Shown in pieces: positions 45,744 to 55,001 of a stretch of DNA of 64,000 nt. Within the stretch, counting starts at the first letter, position 1; each line of letters begins with the position of its first letter. A program made the translations under genes and the position numbers. The notes under the pieces are model-generated. The model had not been told where the DNA came from. It did not search any database and worked only from the letters and a program-made list of their open reading frames with translations. This stretch comes from Voacanga thouarsii (lineage: Eukaryota; Streptophyta; Magnoliopsida; Gentianales; Apocynaceae), in contig JANUWF010001176.1 in the NCBI GenBank assembly GCA_026120185.1, forward strand, positions 4,597,501 through 4,661,500. The letters run 5' to 3'.

Positions 45744-47203
45744 GGGTTGCCAAGCGGTAGGCCTTACTCACTTGGCGTTTGCTGATGACTTGCTTTTGTT
45801 CTGCCGGGGAGACGCCCAGTCAGTCGGCATCCTGACCCAATGCCTTATCCATTTCCAGTCTGTATCGGGCCTCTCGGCTAATCCAGCCAAGTCCAGCATT
45901 TATTCTGCAGGCCTATCAGATGCTCAGCGCCTGGACATTATGCAAGTCTCTGGTTTTCAACTGGGCGAGTTCCCCTTTCGCTACCTAGGAGTCCCCATTG
46001 CGGTGGATCGCTCTCGCACCTCATTTTTCAGACCTCTGCTGGACAAGATCGGGGCATCCATTGATGGCTGGACGGCCAACTCCCTCTCATTCGCGGGACG
46101 CCTGGAGTTAATCACCTCGGTGCTCCAAGGGGTCTAATGTTTTTGGCTCTCTATATTTCCCACCCCTCAGACAGTCCTAACAGATTTATCTAAGCGTACG
46201 CGGCACTTCTTGTGGTATGGCAAACCATCCATGGTTGCCTGGTCAGCTATTTGCCGCCCCAAGGCTGAGGGAGGGCTGAACATTAAGGAGCCCTCTGCCT
46301 GGAACTCGGCCCTCTTGGCTCGGACCTTATGGGACATTCACAAAGACAAGCAGACACTTTGGATACAATGGGTTCATCACCAGTACATTAGGGGCCGCTC
46401 GGTCTGGATGGTCAACTCATGCCCGGAGGCATCCAGTCTCTTCAAGCGCATTCTTCTCCTCCGGGACAAACTCGTGCAAGCCTCTGGTGACCAGGCCGCA
46501 GCTTTGGCCACTCTCGAATCGTGGGCTACGCGACCCCGATCGTTCACCAGGATGACATATGACTTCTTTCGCTCCCCTACCCCGAGACCCCCTTGGGGGC
46601 ACACGGTTTGGGGCAAAGTGCTGGTGCCCAAGCACTCCTTCGTGCTCTGGCGAGCAGCACTAGGGAAACTACGCACCAAGGACCGGCTCCCCTTTGCAAC
46701 GCTGGACCCGTCATGCCCGTTTTGCCGTTTTGCCACCAATGTGCAGAATCCATTCAGCACTTATTCTTCAACTGTCCAGTCACTAAGCAAGTTTGGGATG
46801 ATATAAAGTGCTGGGCACGTTTACGGCGCACCATGTCCTCCCTGCCCAGTGGGCTGAAATGGCTGAAAAAGGAGGCACGAGGCTCCTCCTGGCCAACGAA
46901 ACTCAAGCGCTCGGCACTCGCGGTGACAGTGCACACTATATGGGACACAAGGAATAGACTAGTCTTTGACAGAATTCCTGCCTCGGCGGATCACATGGCC
47001 AATAGAGTTAAAACGATTGTATACAGGGCCATCTTCACTTTGTATCCTTTCATTTTGACTCGGTTTGAAGCTAACGGATATGCTTTAGAGGCACTCCTTG
47101 TTTAGATGATATAGGGACCTTTAGCCAACCTCCGGGCCTTGGCTAACCTATGTACATTCTTTTTCTTCATCAATAATACATTTACATTTCATTCAAAAAA
47201 AAA
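45744..47203 (+). mobile_element. 5'-truncated L1-type LINE
   Basis: A 1.46-kb plus-strand insertion of visibly higher GC content than its surroundings. It ends in a poly-A tail (47195-47203 and into the duplication) and is flanked by the 14-bp repeat AAAAAGAAGACGGC, the mark of target-primed reverse transcription. It contains the C-terminal half of a LINE reverse transcriptase and a zinc-binding domain. A 3' untranslated region (about 47106-47190) includes CAATAATA shortly before the tail. It interrupts the internal region of AT2, so it is younger than AT2. Confidence 0.9.
45745..47105 (+). pseudogene. LINE ORF2 C-terminal part: reverse transcriptase and zf-RVT
   Basis: The frame opens inside the truncated element and reads HLAFADDLLLFCRGD (catalytic FADD block, 45770-45815), then SGLSANPAKSSIYSAGL, FRYLGVPI and RLELITSVLQGV, the plant L1 reverse transcriptase end. 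One in-frame stop (TAA, 46135-46137) separates it from the next part (FLWYGKPSMVAWSAICRPK, then GLNIKEPSAWNSALLARTLW). A frameshift near 46720-46740 leads to the zinc-binding domain with CHQCAESIQHLFFNC and VWDDIKCW. The upstream endonuclease and first half of the reverse transcriptase are absent. With one stop and one shift it is among the least decayed coding sequence in the window. Confidence 0.9.
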
Positions 47204-47217
47204 AAAAAGAAGACGGC
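47204..47217 (+). repeat. LINE target duplication, right copy
   Basis: AAAAAGAAGACGGC after the poly-A tail, identical to 45730-45743. Confidence 0.85.
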
Positions 47218-47768
47218 TTTATGGTCAGCCCTTCTTTTTATTTTTTGAGTAACAACTGTTTTTTTTCTTCTTTTCATTTTCTTCTTTTTTGTATAAAAAT
47301 AAATAAAAGCTATCCTAAATGAATGTACAGTACAAAACAAAATCAAAATAAAAAATTTTCTTTTAATATAAAAATAAAATAAATACATAAATAAAAATTA
47401 ATCCTAAGTTAATGCACGAGCACAATACATGTAAAATAAGAATGCATAAATTAAATATTAAACTAAAATGAAAAAATAAACAAATAAATAAAGTAAATTC
47501 AGTTCATCCAAAATATCGTGTCAGCAAAAGTCCAAGCCTGAAAATAAAAAGTGTCAGTATTGACTCAAAATTATTGACATAAAAATCATCAAATAAAAAT
47601 ACAATTAGTACAAATATTTCACATTAACATCGAGTTAGTAAAATTAAATAGTTAAATATACAATATATGCAAACATACAAAAACAAGTTAGCAATTATTA
47701 ACATGTATATACATAGTTACCTATTTGCATAGCTAAATCAATAAAAATCCAAGCTTTCATGATATTAT
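47218..47768 (-). other. AT2 internal region, right part, non-coding
   Basis: Continues the AT internal sequence after the LINE. It aligns with AT1 29410-29850 and 31829-31870, for example in CCAAAATATCGTGT (about 47508; AT1 has TAAAATATCGTGT near 29545) and AATCCAAGCTTTCATGATAT. No gene. Confidence 0.75.
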
Positions 47769-47786
47769 TCCCCGGTAACGGTACCA
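47769..47786 (-). promoter_or_regulatory. AT2 primer-binding site (tRNA-Asp type)
   Basis: TGGTACCGTTACCGGGGA on the element strand, 6 bases after the 5' LTR. It matches 16 of 18 positions of the tRNA-Asp primer site; both differences are C/T or G/A. Confidence 0.85.
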
Positions 47787-47792
47787 AAAATA

Positions 47793-49672
47793 TGATGCGT
47801 AAATTTTAGGTATATAAAAATTAATAAAAATTAAATCTATCACTTAGTCAAATTTTAATTAAAATATTAATTCCAAAATATACATACGAGCAAGTATACT
47901 CATCGCAAGCATAATATAGGGAATTAATGAGTATCGATCCTCAAAGGAACAAGTACATCCTAATTACTTTTCATTCATTGTCTAATCGATCAAATAAAGT
48001 GATAAAATAATAAAAAGAAAAATAAAGAAATATATACAACTCATGGAGAGAAAAACATGTAATTAAATAGTTATTCTCAAACACATGACATGGATCATCT
48101 AATACTTATCACAACCAATTATTTCTTAGCATCATAAAGGGATATAAAGTAAAATTCAATCGTTTCTCAAGTCATGAATCCACTTATATAGACTCCGTTG
48201 CTTTCCCAATCCATAGAATTACTATCTCTTGATAAAATTAGCAGGTTCCCAATCGCACTAGAACAACCAAAAGATGCACTAAACTCGATTCCTCATAAAT
48301 TATCCCTATATTCTAGGTGATAATAAACATGAAATCGGTCAATAATCCTATGCTCTAGGTGAAATTAATCAATCTTTGACTACTTTGGTTCAATTCTCAA
48401 TCTTATTTCCCAATCCAGTTAAATAATAAATATATAGAATTGAGTAAATTAAACTTAATCTAACTTTGTTTCCCAAGACCATTAGATATAAATTTAATTC
48501 CATCAACCTATCAAATAAAATCAATTAATTAAATATTAGGAAAACTAATATATTAATCAAAGATTAAATAAATTCAAAATCATAAATCCAAAAATAATAT
48601 CCAATGCAATTAAAGAATTAAACTCATCATTGTTAAAAAAAAGAAAACAAAAGAAAGAGATAAATACTCATAGACAAGCCATTCAATTTCCAATGAAAAC
48701 TCCTTCCAAAATCAATGCTCCTTAAGTAATTAGAGAAAATATTAATTTGGTACACTCTAAAAAATATGTCTAAGTCACCACATTGAGCACACTTATTTAT
48801 AACGTAAAAAGCCATTATTTATAGGCTTACAAGTTCCCAAAAAATTCAAAAGAGAAAACAAGTAATTTACAATTAGAATTCTGGAACTAATTCTGTAAAT
48901 CCACCAACTAATTATAAGGAATTGAGAACTTTTTTTGTTGTTGTTTTGCACTGAAGAAACACTCTTTCTGAAGCTAAATTGTCCAAGCTGATGACGAGCA
49001 ATGAAGCCACCAAAATTTCTCAAAAACTTGAGATTGAGCCATGCCTTGTGTTCTTTAGCAAACCATGAAGTCATGAATCCACCGCAATTCCGTTCTTGTT
49101 GCATCTGAGGGTGAGCCGAGCTAACAAGTCACCACAATTTCCTCTTTTATTGCTTGTTCAGCCACGGCTTGGCTTGGTACATCCTCCCCCATGATGCTCT
49201 ACATCCTCTACTTGATGTTTCTTGCTTTTTCCTTTCCTTTTCAGCTTTTTGTTTGTTTGTTCCTCCAATGATCCACGAGCTTTATTTCTCTTTTCCTTTG
49301 TCTTCTAATGGAACCACGAGCTGTGGCTTTCACGAAAGCACTTGGTATTTATTCTCTTTTTTTCTCGCAATTTTAGTTTCGCTTCTCTAGCTTGTTTCTT
49401 CTGTTTTTTTTTTTTTTTTTTTTTTCTGCTTTGTGTTGCTCTTTCTCCAAATTAGGGCTGGTGCCAGGTCTATCTTATTGGATTGGTACTGAGTCTGAAC
49501 TAGAAAATTACCCAATTAGTTCCAAATTCACTTATTTTTCTATAAAATCGTAGAAAAATATTTTTATAAATGAAATATCAAATAAGAAAGAATATGACTA
49601 ACTATTGTATCAAAAATATCACAAAATTTACTCAAATAACTAGGAATATATATTTAAATTTAGTCCCTATCA
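47793..49672 (-). mobile_element. AT2 5' LTR
   Basis: On the element strand it starts TGATAGGGACTAAATTT at 49672 and ends TTTACGCATCA at 47793; 1,880 bp, close in length to the 3' LTR. The TATA box is at 48791-48803. A GC-rich module (GGCTGGTGCCAGG, then GGATTGGTACTGAG) lies at 49455-49498. Confidence 0.85.
48791..48803 (-). promoter_or_regulatory. Candidate TATA box of AT2 5' LTR
   Basis: GTTATAAATAAGT on the element strand; conserved in the other AT LTRs except AT1 5' LTR, where the region is deleted. Confidence 0.6.
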
Positions 49673-50440
49673 ATTATCATCTTCAAACTCCACTTTGGCT
49701 TTCAGTACAACATTTTTTTCTTTATCTTTTGTATGAGGTTGAAAAGCCATCTCAAAGTTCTATAAGGAACTTATTAGTTCATTTAGCCGCATGGTTGATA
49801 CATCTTAAATTCTTCAATAGCAGTGACCTTACCTTGAAACCCTATTGGTAAAGATCTCAATATTTTTCAAATCAACCTTTATTCTAAGTAAACTTTATTG
49901 AGATGATATGCTTCGTTTGTAATGTTCCTCAACTTGTTTGTGAACATGGCTATAGTATCATGTTCTCACACCTTCAGCTTCTTAAATTGGACTGTCAACA
50001 ATTATCTTTTTAACCTTCGAATGGTGCTAGTTCCCTCAAATATAGTTTACAATTCATCTCATGCTTCCTTAGCAGATTTACAAGTTGAAGTCAACTTGTA
50101 TTCTTCTTGCCCAACTACAGAAAAGAGAGTATTTAAAGCCTAAACATTAGCATTAGAAAGTTGATACTCTTCACTCGTCCATATTTAATTGGTTTCGCCT
50201 AAAATATTTAAGAAATGGAACCGACTCTTATCGATAGTTTCCATTCTTCTTCAATTACTTTCCACATAGGCATACCCAAATTTTGTATGAAGATTCTTAT
50301 TATAGTCTTAATAAGCATAATTTGTGCTTTTCAATAATGGTGGTAGAGTGACAGAGACACCTTCGTTTACTAATCCAGACATGATTTCCAAACTAATTTT
50401 CCTGATCTCACATGCTATGTCAATAACAATTTTAATACAA
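49673..50440 (-). pseudogene. Copia-M gag N-terminal and core part
   Basis: The minus strand encodes RLNELISSL and NFEMAFQPHTKDKEKNVVL near 49690-49800, typical of the end of the Copia gag domain. More degenerate gag continues to about 50,400, where a Met-containing start region lies close to the primer site. The frame is broken by several stops. It continues at 40689 on the other side of AT2. Gag would form the particle that packages element RNA. Confidence 0.65.
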
Positions 50441-50446
50441 TGAACC

Positions 50447-50458
50447 GCACTAATACCA
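50447..50458 (-). promoter_or_regulatory. Copia-M primer-binding site
   Basis: TGGTATTAGTGC on the minus strand, 2 bases after the LTR end; a decayed initiator tRNA-Met site. Confidence 0.7.
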
Positions 50459-50460
50459 CT

Positions 50461-50790
50461 TGTTAGGCTTGGTTTGTCAATCTCCTGTGCTTTTATTAAA
50501 CTTCCTATTAAAAATATCTTAGCTTGACAGATAGTAATGTAAAAAGTCTAACAAGAACAATAAATTAATTTAGTTCATCTAACAAGCCTACATCTGAGGC
50601 ACTTAAACCAGTAAAGAAATCCACTAAAGCTTTAACACAAGTTACAATGGTAATACTTATCTCAATTTACCAAAAGTTCCTAGTGGAATCTAACAAAAAA
50701 TATCACAGTGTTCTTTCTATCAAACCTGTAGAAGATTATTATTGAACTTAACCTAGCATGAATGATCACCCATTAATCATTATTGCCACA
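50461..50790 (-). mobile_element. Copia-M 5' LTR
   Basis: A 330-bp segment with TG...CA ends: the minus strand starts TGTGGCAATAATGATT at 50790 and ends CAAGCCTAACA at 50461, next to the primer site. The right boundary is inferred from the TG and the change in sequence character; no second LTR is available for comparison because the 3' part is lost. Confidence 0.6.
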
Positions 50791-51628
50791 ATAATTTATT
50801 ATGTTATTATTATTGTTGTTGTTAATGTTGTACTTTGATATATTTTATTTGTTGCTTGGAGTTATATTTTTAGAACTTTATTGTCTTATTTTTAGTTTTT
50901 TGAAATTTTAAATTATGAGTGTATTAAATTTTTTTATATTTTTTTCTTATCACATAAATTTTTAGATCTAATTAGGAAATTTGTTCCCTTACTTCCCCAC
51001 TTAGGGATGGCTTGAGAAAAGGGAAGATATTAATGTTGATTAGTCGATCAGAAATTCTTATCGCTCATCATTGTAGAAAGAGACAAAATCTAGAATTTAA
51101 AGCTGAGAAGACAATTTATATGAAAGGATATATTAAAAGATAGTATTATAGTTTCAATGAACATTTTGGAGGGTGCAAAAGGTAAAATTTAAATTTTTTA
51201 AAGTAAGTAATTTTTTTAAAAAAAAATTTAGAGAAGGGTGACAAGGTATGGCCTCCATCTTTGATTAGAAGTATGGTTTGGGGATGTGCCAATAATTATA
51301 ACAAATTTATATTGAACCCAATAATTACTGTTAATGTAGTATCTAAAACTATTGCATATTTTACCTTGCCGCCATGTTGTTTCATCTCCTACATGTTAGC
51401 AAAATGACCCATGTTTAACTCATTTACATTACCCTAAATCACTTGTTCCACAAGAAAATATTAAAAAATCCATACTTGGCTTACATAAGACGTTTCAAGA
51501 ACTTGTTCAAAAGATAGGATTAAGGTTAAATATTGAAAACCTTACAACCTAGCCTTATTCTAGAGCTGTAAAAAATAGTTATTAGTACATAGGAAAAGGA
51601 AAAGTTCTTTTAGTTATCTTGAATTATT
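50791..51628. other. Unassigned AT-rich stretch
   Basis: About 840 bp between two Copia LTRs. Neither strand gives a convincing coding frame or a match to the other repeats in the window. It may be a diverged element fragment or the original target sequence. Confidence 0.5.
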
Positions 51629-51925
51629 GTGGTGCCCGAATTGATCGACTGACTTGAAATTTTGGGAACACAACCTGAAAGGGGAATTTGCTTGTGATAG
51701 TAGCGAAGGGCTTGGGCTAGTAGATATGGTAATATGTATTTTCTACAAATATGTAATTTGAAGGATCGTATTGTTAACTATCTCTGTAACAGTTCTCCAG
51801 AAAGAAATAAGAAATTTCTCTTCCTACCTGTGGATGTAGGTCACATTGACCAAACCATGTAAATCCTGTGTGTCCTTTAATTTTTTTCCTTTTAATTCCT
51901 TTGATTATTTCTATTTTCCATAACA
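51629..51925 (+). mobile_element. Copia-D 5' LTR
   Basis: A 297-bp segment starting TGTGGTGCCCGAATTG and ending CCATAACA, directly followed by an initiator tRNA-Met-like primer site. The length is typical of short Copia LTRs. Confidence 0.7.
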
Positions 51926-51927
51926 AG

Positions 51928-51940
51928 TAGTATTAGAGCT
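51928..51940 (+). promoter_or_regulatory. Copia-D primer-binding site
   Basis: TAGTATTAGAGCT differs at few positions, all transitions, from the initiator tRNA-Met primer site TGGTATCAGAGC. Confidence 0.7.
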
Positions 51941-52650
51941 AGGATACTTAGAATTTTTTGTTCAAATTTAGGTGTCTAGGTTTCATTTGCTGATTAAGAT
52001 GATGTTCTACAAGTTTGATATTGATAAATTCATTGGATTAAACGATTTCACTTTATGGAAGGTGAAGATATGAACTCTTCTGGTTTAGTAGGGATGTGCA
52101 ACAGTATTTGAAAGAGAAGAAAAATTGCTAGAAGGATTGAAGGCGACAGAAAGGATAGAGACTTTGGCCATGTCATAGAGCGTGATTATATTGAACCTGT
52201 TTGACGAAGTCTTGAGAGAGGTTTTTGATGAAACGACTGCTGTACGATTATAGAAAAAGTTGGAAAGAAAGTTTTAGAGGAAATCCTTAATAAATTTCTT
52301 ATATTGAAAGTGACATTTGTATACCTTGTGAATGTCTGAAAATATGCAAGTAAAAGATCATTTTGACAATTTTATTCGAATAATCCTAGACTTGCAAGAT
52401 GTTGGTGTTAAGATTGATAATGAAGATCAATAGTTATTATTCTTTTGTGTTCTTTGCCTAATTAATATAAGAATTTTGTCGATACTATATTATATAGTAG
52501 AGACAATATTTATGTTAGTGAATTGAAGGATTCTATGTAGTTTAAAGAACTGAAGAGAAAGGTCTCTAATTTCAATGAGGACGGATTAGACGCTGGTCTG
52601 GTTGTTAGCAAGGCAGGAATGAGGAAAGGAATGGTAAAGAGAGGAATAAG
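51941..52650 (+). pseudogene. Copia-D gag remnant
   Basis: From about 51,990 the plus strand encodes YKFDIDKFIGLNDFTLWKVK, the usual Copia gag opening (F-x-G-x-N-x-x-x-W). This is followed by LNLFDEVLREVFDE and, near 52,340-52,420, MQVKDHFDNFIRIILDLQDV, the UBN2-type gag domain. Stops and shifts are many. It is cut off at about 52,650, exactly where the tandem array starts, so protease to RNase H are absent. Confidence 0.8.
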
Positions 52651-55001
52651 ATTGAGGAAAAATGCCACCTTATGGTGCAAGAAGGTATAGTATTGAACAC
52701 AAAATTTCAAGAAAAGTTAATGAGGTTGATAGGGCCAAGATTGAGGCAATTGAGAAAATTCCCACTCTAACTTTCATGAAGGCAATTCGAAGCTTTCTTG
52801 GGCATGTAGGTTTTTATAGGTGGTTTATCTTGGATTTCTCAAAAAATTCTAAACCCCTTATTTCTTTCCTTGAAAAAGAATCTATTTTTCATTTTGATGG
52901 AAAAATATCTCAACGCTTTCAATGTGTTTCAAACAAAATTGATCAATTCTCCTATTTTAATTGTATCAAAATGATCAACCACTTAATTCTTTCAAATTCC
53001 CATAGCACCAGAGGATCAGGAGAAGACTACTTTTACATGCCCTTTTGGTACTTTTGCATATATGCCTTTTGGTCTTTCAATGCTCTTGGAATATTCAAAT
53101 GGTATTTGATGGCTGTTCTTGAAGAACTTGTAGGAGATATAACGGTGATATTTATGCATGATTTTCTATTTTTGGTAATTCTTTTGACTTGTGCTCGGCT
53201 AATTTGGAAAAGGTACTTCAAATGTGTGAAGAGACCAACCTCATCCTTAATTGGAAAAAATGTCATTTCATGGTTTAAGAAGGTATTGTATTGAACACAA
53301 AATTTCAAGAAAAGTTATTGAGGTTGATAGGGCCAAGATTGAGGCAACTGAGCAAATTCCCCCTCCAACTTTCGTGAAGGGAATTCAAAGCTTTCTTGGG
53401 CATGTAGACTTTTACAGGAGGTTTATCATGGATTTCTAAAAAATTTGTAAACCTCGTACTTCTTATCTTGAAAAAGATGCAATTTTTTTTTCTGATGGAA
53501 AAATGTCTGAATGATTGAAAATGTGTTTCAAACAAAATTGATCAATTCTCCTATTTTAATTTCTTTGAATTGATCAGCCACTTACTTCTTTCAAATTCCC
53601 ATAGCACCACAGGATCAGAAGAAGACCACTTTTACATGCCCTTTTGCTACTTTTTCATATATGCCTTTTGGTCTTTTCAAAGCCTTGGGAACATTCAAAT
53701 GGTGTATGATGGAAGTTTTTGAAGGACCTGTAGGAGATATAATGGAGGTATTTATGGATGATTTTCTATTTTTGGTGATTCTTTGGACTTGCGCTCAGCT
53801 AATTTGGAAAAGGTACTTCAAATGTGTGAAGACACCAACCTCATCCTTAATTGGGAAAAATGTCACTTCATGGTGCAAGAAGTTATAGTATTGAACACAA
53901 AATTTGAAGAAAAGTTATTGAGGTTGATTGGGCCTAGTAATAGGCAATTGAGAAAATTCCCCCTCCAACTTTCGTGAAGGCAATTTGAAGCTTTCTTGGG
54001 TATGTTGGTTTTTATAGGAGATTTATCTTAGTTTTCACAAAAAATTCTTAACCCCTTACTTCTTTCCTTAAAAAAAGATGCTATTTTTTTATGGAAAAAA
54101 TGTCTCAATTTTTTCGATGTGTTTCAACCAAAATTGATCAATTCTCCTATTTTAATTGCACCGAATTGATCAACCCCTTACTTCTTTCAAATTCCAATAG
54201 CACCAGAGGATCAAAAGAAGACCACTTTTACATACCCTTTCGGTAATTTTGCATAAATGCCTTTTGGTTTTTGCAATGCTCCTGGAACATTCCAATGGTA
54301 TATAATGGCAGTTATTGAAGGACTTGTAGGAGATATAATGGATGCATTTCTGGATGATTTTCTATTTTTGGGGATTCTTTTGACTTGTGCTCGTCTAATT
54401 TGGAAAAGGAACTTCAAATGTGTGAAGAGACCAACCTCATCCTTATTTGGGAAAAATGCCACTTCATGGTGCAAGAAGGTATGGATAGTATTGAGCACAA
54501 AATTTCAAGAAAAGGTCTTCAAATTGATAGGGCTAAGATTGAGGCAATTGATAAAATTCCCACACCAACTTTCGTGAAGGAAATTTGAAGCTTTCTTAGG
54601 CATGCAAGTTCTTATAGGAGGTTTAGCTTGGATTTCTCAAAAAATTCTAAACCCCTTACTTCATTCCTTGAAATAGATGCTATTTTTTATTTTGTTTGAA
54701 AAATGTCTCAATGCTTTCAATGTGTTTCAAACAAAATTGATCAATTTTCCTATTTTAAATGCACCAAATTGATCAACCCTTTACTTCTTTCAAATTCCAA
54801 TAGCACCATAGGAAAAGAGAAGTCCACTTTTACATGCCCTTTTGGTAGTTCTGCATAAATGCCTTTTGGTCTTTGCAATGCTCCCGAAACAATCCAATGG
54901 TGTATGATGGCAATATTTGAAGGACTTGTAGGAGATATAATGGAGGTATTTATAGATGATTTCCTATTTTTGGTGATTCTTTTGAATTGCGCTAGGCTAA
55001 T

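Larger units (their letters stand above)
40690..49672 (-). mobile_element. AT2: complete non-coding LTR retrotransposon (LARD-like)
   Basis: Minus-oriented LTRs at 40690-42551 and 47793-49672 flank a non-coding internal region with a well-kept tRNA-Asp primer site. ATCAT (40685-40689) and ATTAT (49673-49677) form a target duplication with one mismatch, inside the gag of Copia-M. It is homologous to AT1 throughout but carries two extra parts: a fragment at about 44,560-45,480 and a LINE at 45744-47203. It encodes no protein of its own. Confidence 0.85.

Noticed and set aside
45406..45771. Hydrophobic, Phe-rich minus-strand frames
   Set aside because: They mirror A/G-rich runs in the AT2 internal region. 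Low complexity and no start context or conservation.
46377..46760. A 127-codon minus-strand frame in a GC-rich region
   Set aside because: Antisense shadow of the LINE coding sequence; GC-rich coding DNA often gives long antisense frames.
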